This document shows, one piece after another, positions 26,883 through 34,000 of a stretch of DNA of 64,000 nucleotides. Source of the stretch: Paenarthrobacter nitroguajacolicus. GTDB lineage: Bacteria > Actinomycetota > Actinomycetes > Actinomycetales > Micrococcaceae. The notes beneath the pieces were generated by a model. The model made no database searches. It was not told the origin of the DNA and saw nothing but the letters and a program-made list of their open reading frames with translations. Positions within the stretch are counted from its first letter, which is position 1. Each line of letters begins with the position of its first letter. A program made the translations under genes and the position numbers. The stretch is taken from contig NZ_VNFK01000007.1 in assembly GCF_007786235.1 (NCBI RefSeq), positions 147,085 through 211,084 of the forward strand. The letters run 5' to 3'.

Positions 26883-27710
26883 CTAGTCCTGAGGGAGCTT
26901 CTCTCCGGCCTCAACCCGCACGTCGATGGAATTGCCTCGTACGGGCATAGGGCATGTGCCGTACGGCGTGAAAGCGCTGGGATAGTTGATGGTGCGGTTG
27001 AAGTCGATCACCACGGATCCATCCGGGCGGGGGCGGGGGATGAACACTTTTCGCCACTCGTCGGTAGTGTCGCCGTTGGTCTCGTCGTGGAAGGTCACGT
27101 TGAGCGCACCCAGTTTCTCCTCTTCGGCATGGAGGCGAATCTCATGCCGGACACCTGGCACGCGGAAAACCACCTCGCCCACGGAGCGGTGGACACCATC
27201 CACCAGGGGGTTGGCCGTGCCGATGGGTACGTCTTGGGGCTCGGCGTAGGCCTCGAACCGGCCCTCGATAACCCAGTCCGGGTTGTAGTCGTACGTGGGG
27301 ACACTCCTGAACTCGGTCAGCACTGGAGATCCGTTGTCCCGTGTGCGGATGGCGTACTTATCCGCGCGCATAGCTAGCTCCACCACCACCTGTTTGCCAT
27401 CGGCGCCACCGTATTGCACCCACATCAGGGACTCTTCGTCGTGCAGCACTGCGCTTATGGTGCCTTCCACCGTGTTGCCGGTCTCGACGAAAGTGAGTCC
27501 GTCCTCGGCGCTCGCCGAGAGAAAAGCCGTTGTGCCATCGGTAGACCAGAGACCCGGAACAAATTCGACATCCGAGGGTTTTTCTTCCAGCCATTGGAAT
27601 GAAGTCAACGTCAACCAGCCATGGTCAGCGGCGAGCGCGGCATTTCGACCGGCACGAAACCGTTCCCATCGGGCGAGTTGGGCATCGGTGGCGATGGTGG
27701 GCGAGCTCAT
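26883..27710 (-). CDS. DUF1684 family protein
   Basis: 275-aa protein of the DUF1684 family. The hallmark C-terminal region is present: VVIDFNRTINYPSAFTPYGTCPMP, preceded by the beta-rich part (RFEAYAEPQDVPIGTANPLVDG and YDYNPDWVIEGRF). N-terminal helix includes ARWERFRAGRNAALAADHGWLTLTSF. Function of the family is unknown. GAGGAGAACC stands before the ATG. Immediately upstream lies a set of 17-bp repeats with GCAC-N-GTGC cores that may control it. Confidence 0.83.
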   Translation of the reverse strand: MSSPTIATDAQLARWERFRAGRNAALAADHGWLTLTSFQWLEEKPSDVEFVPGLWSTDGTTAFLSASAEDGLTFVETGNTVEGTISAVLHDEESLMWVQYGGADGKQVVVELAMRADKYAIRTRDNGSPVLTEFRSVPTYDYNPDWVIEGRFEAYAEPQDVPIGTANPLVDGVHRSVGEVVFRVPGVRHEIRLHAEEEKLGALNVTFHDETNGDTTDEWRKVFIPRPRPDGSVVIDFNRTINYPSAFTPYGTCPMPVRGNSIDVRVEAGEKLPQD

Positions 27711-27739
27711 GGTTCTCCTCGGCTGGTGTTCGCGGCGTT

Positions 27740-27811
27740 TGCACTGTTCTCATCTATGCACGGTGCTCAAACTATGCACCGTGCTCAACTATGCACTGTG
27801 CTCAACTATCC
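27740..27811. repeat. Three to four 17-18-bp repeats with GCACnGTGC cores
   Basis: On the minus strand the unit is TTGAGCACnGTGCATAG. Full copies occupy about 27754-27771, 27772-27788 and 27789-27805, with a decayed copy at about 27740-27753 (GCACTGTTCTCAT on the plus strand). Each has a GCAC-N-GTGC palindrome with a different centre base. It lies 30-100 bp upstream of the DUF1684 start. Confidence 0.8.
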
Positions 27812-27954
27812 GCTGGACCTCGGCATTCCCAGAATCCGTGGGCTGGGGACGTGGGCGGGGGACCGGTCCGTCAGCAGGCGTGGAACGACTCGCGCTGGCC
27901 CCCAACCCATGCCAGCGCGAGCCGTGGTTTTGCCCCTCTGGTACGACCCTCCTA

Positions 27955-29235
27955 CTACGACCGTCGCCTCACCCAACGAGCACCAACGAACGCCAGCAAG
28001 GACCCGAGGGCCAGGAATGCGGCGGCCACGAAGATGAACGCCGATCCCTGGGCGCCGGTGTTGGCCAGCTGCTCAGAGGTATCCGCCTGGGTAGGTTCCG
28101 ACGGTATTTCCGTGGGCACCACATTCACAGGGCTGGTGGGTGTGGGTGTGGGTGTGGGTGTGGGGGTCGGTGTGGGTGTGGGTGTGGGTGTGGGGGTGGG
28201 GGTTGCTGTGGTGGGGGTGGGTGTGGGGGTGGGGGTTGCTGTGGTGGGGGTGGGTGTGGGCGCGGGCATGGTGGTGCCATCTCCGGTGCCGCCTGCGTCA
28301 TTTCGACGAAGCTGTGCCACTACAGGGCTTTCTTTGCCTGCGATGGTCACTGTCCCACTGTTCTCGTAGACGTCCAAGGATGGGTCCGTCACCTTGGTTG
28401 CGACAAAGAGTTCCACATGCTCGCCTTCGGGGAGCCCGGTCCAGCTGACAGTGAGCTCCTGCGGGGTGCAGTCGATGGTCGCTGGGTACAGGTTGTTGTC
28501 ATAGGGCTCAACAACGTTGCCGGTGCTGCTCACGTTCTTCCCAACGCGCGGCGTAACCCTGTTGCAGTCCATTTCCAGGCCGGGTGCGGGAGTATCGGTA
28601 ACCACAACGTCGTTGGTTTCCGAGGCCATGGGGGGCATGGAGAATATCGATTCGAGCTCGGTCTGGGAGGAATCAATCCATCGCATTGACTTGCCGGCTG
28701 AGGTTGGCACGCCAGGGCCGCAGTCTCCGGTGCACGGCTCGATGACCACGGGGACCCGAACCACGCTGGATCCCACCGTGAAGGTCAGTTCCTTCGTTTC
28801 ACCGGGTCCAGGCTCCAATGAGTACTGAGTGCTGAATGAACATGTCCCACCAACGTTGAGCGGATGCGAGACCACGAAATCGGTCAAGGTGAACACCACC
28901 AGGCCTGCGTCGTTTGCCACCGCCGTGGCAACCGTCTCGCCGTCGGGGTTGTCCAGATTGAAAGAAGTAGCTCCGAACCAGCGCAGTTCGGACGGGAGCT
29001 GGATGCTGAAAGTGTCACCGGGTTGTGAATTGTCCGGGACGGACCATTCACAGGTCAGGTCCATTTGGTCCCATTGACTCGACACCACTGATTCCGTGCT
29101 GATGGTGATTTCCGCCTCCGTCAGGTTTGCGGCTTTGGCCGGCAACGCCCACATGCACACTCCCAGGAGGGTCAAGGCAGCGGCCAAGAGCGCGGCCACC
29201 CTCGACAAGGTTTTTAGATGGATCTGGTAGTTCAT
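27955..29235 (-). CDS. Cell-wall-anchored surface protein with LAXTG sorting signal
   Basis: 426-aa exported protein. Signal peptide at the N-terminus (LSRVAALLAAALTLLGVCMW then ALPAKA), a beta-rich region with two Ig/adhesin-like halves containing paired Cys residues, a Thr-Pro repeat stalk encoded by 28135-28264, and a C-terminal sorting signal LANTG followed by a hydrophobic segment and RWVRRRS. LAXTG is the type recognised by class E sortases in high-GC Gram-positives (family knowledge); no sortase is in the window. ATG at 29235 preferred over 29307 because the signal peptide then has normal length. Likely adhesin or surface structural protein. Confidence 0.8.
   Translation of the reverse strand: MNYQIHLKTLSRVAALLAAALTLLGVCMWALPAKAANLTEAEITISTESVVSSQWDQMDLTCEWSVPDNSQPGDTFSIQLPSELRWFGATSFNLDNPDGETVATAVANDAGLVVFTLTDFVVSHPLNVGGTCSFSTQYSLEPGPGETKELTFTVGSSVVRVPVVIEPCTGDCGPGVPTSAGKSMRWIDSSQTELESIFSMPPMASETNDVVVTDTPAPGLEMDCNRVTPRVGKNVSSTGNVVEPYDNNLYPATIDCTPQELTVSWTGLPEGEHVELFVATKVTDPSLDVYENSGTVTIAGKESPVVAQLRRNDAGGTGDGTTMPAPTPTPTTATPTPTPTPTTATPTPTPTPTPTPTPTPTPTPTPTSPVNVVPTEIPSEPTQADTSEQLANTGAQGSAFIFVAAAFLALGSLLAFVGARWVRRRS
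28135..28264. repeat. GGTGTG/GTGGGT hexamer microsatellite coding for Thr-Pro stalk
   Basis: Imperfect tandem runs of a 6-bp unit (TGGGTG and variants) inside the surface-protein gene, coding on the minus strand for alternating Thr-Pro. Interruptions give TTAT segments. Because the unit is 6 bp, gain or loss changes stalk length without shifting the frame. Confidence 0.9.
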
Positions 29236-29331
29236 GAGATGGATGGTCCCTAACGTCCTCGGTGAAGTGTTCCGTCGGATGTTGAGTGTTCGTACCAACG
29301 GGTTCATGACGCCATCAGGTTGCCGTCCGGC

Positions 29332-30102
29332 CTATTTTGTTTCGCAGGAGGAGTCTTGGGCCGCTGCTGCAGGGGTGGCAGGCAATGACGCAGCCGCCGC
29401 GGAAAGCGGGTAAAACTTCATGTGCGCAGGACTCAGCGCACCGTCGCCCAGAGCTTCCATGGCGGCTTTGCACTTCACCAGTCGGGAAAGGTTGCTCTCG
29501 CTGAGGGGGAACAGAACATGGATGGCGGAGTTTTGGTACATGGCCGTTGCGCCGGTTCCACCTAGTTGCCCTTGGACCGTTTCCCCCATGCGGGCCAACA
29601 GTGTCCAGCAATGGCTGCGGCTGTCACGGGGTTGGGGTACGGAAATGACGGCCAGCGCGTGCCGCCCAAGGCACTCCGACCCAAACATTGACACTTCGTG
29701 GATCCGACGCTGGAAGTGGGCCTGGGTTGCAAGCCCGGTGTAGACATCCGTGCAAGAGATGGGAGGTGCCGTTTCCGCGACTTCTGCCCACCCTTCTGCC
29801 AACGACTGGAGGGCATCGACATCCGGGGTTTGCCCTGCGGCGGCGAACAGGGCTCGTAGGTCGGTCATCGTTTCACTGATGCTGACGCCATTCCTGGCGC
29901 GGGCGGCGCCCAGGGACTTCGCCGTCGCCCCCGGAATCATTGCGCGGGTTGCCAGTGACGTCACAACTGTCCGGACTTCGGGCAGGAACCAATCGGCGCG
30001 GAACCGCCAACCTGTCTCATAACTCGTGGTCTGCCATCTACGCAGCAGAAGGTGCCGCGAGAACGTGCATTCAGCGAATGAATTTGTCCGGAACGATGTC
30101 AT
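29332..30102 (-). CDS. Uncharacterised protein with degenerate GGDEF-like region
   Basis: 256-aa protein. Around residues 118-140, TDVYTGLATQAHFQRRIHEV resembles the D-x-LTGL-x-NR-x-F entry motif of GGDEF domains, but no GGDEF signature follows; ALAVISVPQPRDSRSH and ALGDGALSPAHMKF only loosely match later strands. The N-terminal 70 residues are Arg-rich and the true start may be further in. It is divergent from the membrane-linked sigma factor gene at 30253 and behind the LAXTG protein, so a regulatory link is possible. Function not assigned. Confidence 0.55.
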   Translation of the reverse strand: MTSFRTNSFAECTFSRHLLLRRWQTTSYETGWRFRADWFLPEVRTVVTSLATRAMIPGATAKSLGAARARNGVSISETMTDLRALFAAAGQTPDVDALQSLAEGWAEVAETAPPISCTDVYTGLATQAHFQRRIHEVSMFGSECLGRHALAVISVPQPRDSRSHCWTLLARMGETVQGQLGGTGATAMYQNSAIHVLFPLSESNLSRLVKCKAAMEALGDGALSPAHMKFYPLSAAAASLPATPAAAAQDSSCETK

Positions 30103-30252
30103 ATCCGAACAGTGCGCGGAGTGGCCATTTCGTGACGTGGTTGGTCCGGGGATTCGTTGCTAAAGACACTGTACAAAATCGCGTCACGACTGGCCGCCCC
30201 GAGTCACTTCATTAACATGGGCAGGTTTCTTTACGGTTTGGGGGTGCCATAG

Positions 30253-31803
30253 ATGGCACAGCGGTCGCATGCGAGCAGCAGCAACGTGGACGTCGATAGC
30301 GACGGTCACCTTATAGATTTGGTCCGCGGCGGGGATATGTCCGCATTTGACGACCTCTATGAACGCCACCTCTCCATTGCCTCCACCGTCGCCCGGCGCA
30401 ACGTGGACAACCCCAGTGATGCTGAGGACGTTGTGGCCGAGGCCTTCCAGTCGGTCCTGCAAAGCCTCGTCGCGGGCAAGGGGCCGGATACCTTCTTCCG
30501 CGCTTACCTGCTGTCCACTGTCACGAGGTTGTCCCACCAACGGAATCGCAAGGCTGGCAGGGTCCTCCCCAGCGGTGACGAATCTGTTCTTGACCAAACG
30601 TTGACCGATTCGGACGCCGCCGTCAGCGCTTTTGAGTCGCGGACGGTGGCCAAAGCTTTCCGCTCCCTGCCGGAACGTTGGCAGGCAGTGCTGTGGTATT
30701 TAGACGTTGAACGGATGAAGCCGGCCGTTGTGGCGCCAATCCTCGGGCTCTCTCCCAATGCGGTTTCGGCGCTCGCTCTCCGCGCACGTGAGGGCCTGAG
30801 GCGGCAATACCTGCAATGCCACATCGCTGATCAGCCTGATGCCAGATGTGCCGAGTACGCCTCGAAGCTGGGCAACTTCATCCGAGGAGGCCTTTCCAAC
30901 GCCGCGGAGCGCAAGGTTCGTGAGCACCTGCAGGGTTGTTCCCAATGCACGTCCGCGCTCGCTGAGCTAAAGGATGTTCAGGGAAGCATGAGGGCTGTAC
31001 TCCTACCCCTGGTGACTGGCGTTCCCCTTGCACTGTGGGCGGGAAAAGGCGCGGGGCTGGGCGTTCTCGGCGGGATAGTCCCCGTCAAGGTGGCCATCGC
31101 TATTCCAACCCTTGCGCAGCCGGTTGTTATGGCCGTCATCGCAGCAGCCGGGGTTGGGTTGGTGTTGGGGGCCGTGGGAATCGTGGACCACCTGACTCCG
31201 GATGCCTACATGGAGCAGCCGGCAGTGGCGACGGAGGCCACGCGGCTGAAAGGGGATCCCGGGCCGGCCGATCCAACCCCGACACCATCAGTCATTCCGG
31301 CTCCGGCGCCCCCCTTTCAGTCTCCACTGCCTGTCGCGCCGGAGCCCCCAGCGCAGGAAGTTCTCCCGGAGCCGCTGGTCACTCCTTCTGCGGTTGCTCC
31401 TCCGGCTCGCACTCCAACGCCGGAGCCTTCCGCGGCGTCACCCAGGACGAGTTCGGTGGAGATCACTGCATCGGCGGAGCGGAACCGCAACCGTGACTCC
31501 GGAGACACCACTGTGGAAGTGGACTTCACAGCTTCCGGCACCCAACCCCTGAGTGGCGGCAAGGCAGTTTTCTCAGTTGGGGAGGGCTCTTGGATTGTGG
31601 AAGATTCCGTTAGCGCCCCGGATGGGTGGACATGCAGCGTGGAAAGCCACAAAGTTGTCATTTGCGCTACCAAATCGGTGCAGCGAGATGATCTTCACTT
31701 CCGCGTCACAACAGACTCCAAGCGGAAGCGGGACGTCCGTGTCCTGACGTATTCCCTGAACGGCGCCTACATAGCCCCGAACAAGTTTTCATATACCTAT
31801 TGA
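30253..31803 (+). CDS. ECF-type sigma factor fused to zinc finger, membrane segments and extracytoplasmic domain
   Basis: 516-aa multidomain protein. Sigma region 2 (about 20-85: DMSAFDDLYERHLSIASTVA, PSDAEDVVAEAFQSVLQSL), region 4 (about 130-185: LPERWQAVLWYLDVERMKPA, ILGLSPNAVSALALRAREGL), an anti-sigma-type zinc finger (CAEYASKL, then REHLQGCSQC, H-x3-C-x2-C, about 197-235), two hydrophobic segments (about 255-315), a Pro-rich stretch (about 335-400) and a beta-rich C-terminal domain outside the membrane. Sigma, anti-sigma and sensor are thus one polypeptide, as in some actinobacterial ECF groups. It may control the divergent surface-protein genes. Confidence 0.85.
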   Translation: MAQRSHASSSNVDVDSDGHLIDLVRGGDMSAFDDLYERHLSIASTVARRNVDNPSDAEDVVAEAFQSVLQSLVAGKGPDTFFRAYLLSTVTRLSHQRNRKAGRVLPSGDESVLDQTLTDSDAAVSAFESRTVAKAFRSLPERWQAVLWYLDVERMKPAVVAPILGLSPNAVSALALRAREGLRRQYLQCHIADQPDARCAEYASKLGNFIRGGLSNAAERKVREHLQGCSQCTSALAELKDVQGSMRAVLLPLVTGVPLALWAGKGAGLGVLGGIVPVKVAIAIPTLAQPVVMAVIAAAGVGLVLGAVGIVDHLTPDAYMEQPAVATEATRLKGDPGPADPTPTPSVIPAPAPPFQSPLPVAPEPPAQEVLPEPLVTPSAVAPPARTPTPEPSAASPRTSSVEITASAERNRNRDSGDTTVEVDFTASGTQPLSGGKAVFSVGEGSWIVEDSVSAPDGWTCSVESHKVVICATKSVQRDDLHFRVTTDSKRKRDVRVLTYSLNGAYIAPNKFSYTY

Positions 31804-31975
31804 CCCGAACCAGCGAGTATCCACCTCGAATCAGTGAGCAGGATGGCGTCACGAAGCTCATCATCGGTGCACTCATCCATGGACGCTGCACGAACGGCAG
31901 ATGTGCGCACGGACCTAGGGGGGAAATGAAAGCAACGTTGGGTAGGCCGGCGCAGACTCCTGTGGGGCGGTTCTG

Positions 31976-32899
31976 ATGGCACGAATTTTGGTGACAGGAG
32001 TTGGCGGCGCCGCCGGTTCCTCATTGGCTCGCCAACTCATGGCCAAGGGCCACTGGGTCCTGGGAGTAGACAGGCAGCGCACCCGCCCCGGGGTTGCCGA
32101 TATCGTGGCCGTCGTTTCTCCCTGTCGTGCCCCCGAATATCTCTGGGAGTTGCGTGGCCTCGTGGCCAAGTATGATATTCAATTCCTCATTCCGACTGTC
32201 AGCGAGGAACTGGTATTAGCAGCCGAAGCCCGCGACGATTTCGCGCCGGGTGTGGATGTCGTGATCGCTCAACCGGCCCCTGTCCGGACGGCTAACGACA
32301 AATACCTGACCATGACCTGCCTTCAGAGCGCCGGGGTCAGTGTTCCGGCTTTCGGGCTGCCGAGTGTTCTTGGCTCTGTGCATGAAGCCATGGACACTCT
32401 GGGCGGGGCGCTGGTGGTCAAGCCCCGGATTTCACGAGACGGCCGTGGTATCCGGCTTCTGGAAAGAACGTCCGACGGCGGGGCCCGGGCCGCGCGCATC
32501 TGGGCCACCCTGGATGATTCATGGATTGTGCAGCGCTTTGCATCGGGGACCGAATATGCTTCCGCGATCCTTCGGGGCGGGTCCACCCCCGAGCCTGGGG
32601 ATCTGGTTGTGGTCTTGGAAAAGACGTTGCCCCCAATGCCTCGAAGCGGTCGTTCCTACAGCATCCGAAAGCTGGACGGGATAGCAGAGCCGGATGTTGG
32701 CCGGTTGGCCACAGCCGCCGCATCCTCCTTGGGCCTGACAGGTCCTGTTGGCGTGGACATCCGGCGCATGCAGAACGGCATCCCGGTGGTGCTGGAGGTT
32801 GAGGCCCGGTTTGGGGCATACAGTGCCCATGCCCCACAGCTCGTGGACAACGTGCTGGGCCGTTACCTGCATGGCCAGCTGTTGGGGCGGTCTGCGTGA
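31976..32899 (+). CDS. ATP-grasp family protein (carbamoyl-phosphate-synthase-like fold)
   Basis: 307-aa protein with an N-terminal Rossmann-like pre-ATP-grasp part (ARILVTGVGGAAGSSLARQL, LGVDRQRTRPGVADIV) and an ATP-grasp core: ANDKYLTMTCLQSAGVSVPAF, GALVVKPRISRDGRGI and VGVDIRRMQNGIPVVLEVEARFG with the Mg-binding Glu residues. Such enzymes ligate a carboxylate to an amine or thiol via acyl phosphate. The TGA overlaps the GTG of the glycosyltransferase-like gene (GTGA), suggesting a joint role in a surface polymer or modified metabolite. Product unknown. Confidence 0.78.
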   Translation: MARILVTGVGGAAGSSLARQLMAKGHWVLGVDRQRTRPGVADIVAVVSPCRAPEYLWELRGLVAKYDIQFLIPTVSEELVLAAEARDDFAPGVDVVIAQPAPVRTANDKYLTMTCLQSAGVSVPAFGLPSVLGSVHEAMDTLGGALVVKPRISRDGRGIRLLERTSDGGARAARIWATLDDSWIVQRFASGTEYASAILRGGSTPEPGDLVVVLEKTLPPMPRSGRSYSIRKLDGIAEPDVGRLATAAASSLGLTGPVGVDIRRMQNGIPVVLEVEARFGAYSAHAPQLVDNVLGRYLHGQLLGRSA

Positions 32900-33507
32900 C
32901 GCTGTCGGAACTCCCTGGAACTGGATGGCGCACCTGGTTTAACCGGGCTATGCCCGCGAAGGTTCGGTACTCGCTCATCGACGAGCGGCCTTTGGTATCC
33001 GTGATTGTGCCGGGCTGCAACCACGCCGAAGTCATCAATCAGTGCGTGGAGTCAGTCCTTGCAAGCCGCTACTTGCGCATGGAGATCGTTTTGGTGGACG
33101 GCGGTTCCACGGACTCTACTGCCCGTATTATGCAGGGTCTCGCCCAGCAGCACGATCGGGTGCGGTTCTTATCCGATGCTCCGGCCGGGGAGGGGGCGGC
33201 CTTGGCCCGTGGAATGGATGCTGCGCTCGGGGACATCTTGGTGGTGGTCGAAGCAGAGGCAGTCTGTGCCTCAGGAACTTTGCTTCACCTGCTTGAGGGA
33301 TTCGACCATCCGAATGTGGGTGCTGTGCGCCTGCTGGACGGCACCGCCGCCTTCAGGAACGAGGCGGTCAGGGAGGTCGGCGGGTTCCCGCCGGGAACCC
33401 CGGTGAGGGTTCTTGAATTGGCGCAGCGGGTCCACAAGGCTGGTTATCGTGTTCGGTCCCGGCCCGCTGGCCACAGCATCGGCGAAGTAGTCCATACGAT
33501 CACCTGA
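32896..33507 (+). CDS. Short family-2 glycosyltransferase-like protein
   Basis: 203-aa GT-A-fold protein. VSVIVPGCNHAEVINQCVESVLAS and EIVLVDGGSTDSTARIM are the usual family 2 N-terminal motifs. The place of the DxD-type motif reads VVVEAEAVCASGTL, with Glu replacing the usual Asp, and the acceptor half is much shorter than in full enzymes (typically 250-350 aa). It starts at GTG overlapping the ATP-grasp stop (GTGA). Activity is uncertain; it could be a truncated enzyme or a minimal one. Confidence 0.72.
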   Translation: MTLSELPGTGWRTWFNRAMPAKVRYSLIDERPLVSVIVPGCNHAEVINQCVESVLASRYLRMEIVLVDGGSTDSTARIMQGLAQQHDRVRFLSDAPAGEGAALARGMDAALGDILVVVEAEAVCASGTLLHLLEGFDHPNVGAVRLLDGTAAFRNEAVREVGGFPPGTPVRVLELAQRVHKAGYRVRSRPAGHSIGEVVHTIT

Positions 33508-33562
33508 ACAGTTGGTACGGGGAAGGCTGTGGTGGCCCGCTCTTGCGGAGTACCCTGACCGC

Positions 33563-33883
33563 ATGGGGATCGATGCTGTGGTTGCTCTGGTGGTCAGTGT
33601 TGCGCTGATCCTTGGTTCGATGTGGGCGGGTATGCGCCTGCTCCAGCGAGGGGTTCCGGCGAAAGGTGCCACGGGCACACTGGGCAGCGTCTTGTCCATG
33701 ATTGAGCCAGCTACCGGCGCGCCCACCAGGTTGGAGGCCGCTGCAGCCCTTGAGGAGTTGCGGCAGCGGAGGCACGAAAGTCTTTCTGCAGGTCCGGGCC
33801 CTGCAGGCGACGAGCTGTTGGGCGGGAAGGTGATCCTTCCAGGTCCTTCCGAAAGTATCCCAAAAGGTGACGCCAGAATCTGA
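33563..33883 (+). CDS. Small membrane-anchored protein, unknown
   Basis: 106-aa protein with one N-terminal TM helix (AVVALVVSVALILGSMWAGM) followed by a soluble tail rich in Gly, Pro and Glu (EAAAALEELRQRRHESL is probably helical). No homology recognised. The ATG at 33563 places the TM helix at the N-terminus; the longer frame from 33512 is less likely. Lies between the glycosyltransferase-like gene and ppc. Confidence 0.5.
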   Translation: MGIDAVVALVVSVALILGSMWAGMRLLQRGVPAKGATGTLGSVLSMIEPATGAPTRLEAAAALEELRQRRHESLSAGPGPAGDELLGGKVILPGPSESIPKGDARI

Positions 33884-34000
33884 GACGTATTGCTTGCGTT
33901 TACTTCGGTACGGGTAAGATCCCGTAGGAAACATCAGTAATCCGGCTCACAGTATCCAGCGCAGTGTACGAGCCAAACCAGATCCCGAAGGTATGTATCC

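Noticed and set aside
28100..28320. Plus-strand GVGVGV-rich ORF
   Set aside because: It is the antisense reading of the Thr-Pro stalk of the surface protein.
29240..29330. ECF-type promoter (GGAAC...CGTT) ahead of the surface-protein gene
   Set aside because: GGAAC and CGTT are only about 13 bp apart, shorter than the usual 16-17 bp.
33884..34000. Promoter of ppc (TTGCTT/TTGCGT with TAAGAT at 33915)
   Set aside because: Spacings of 19 or 15 bp are poor; left as a weak candidate only.
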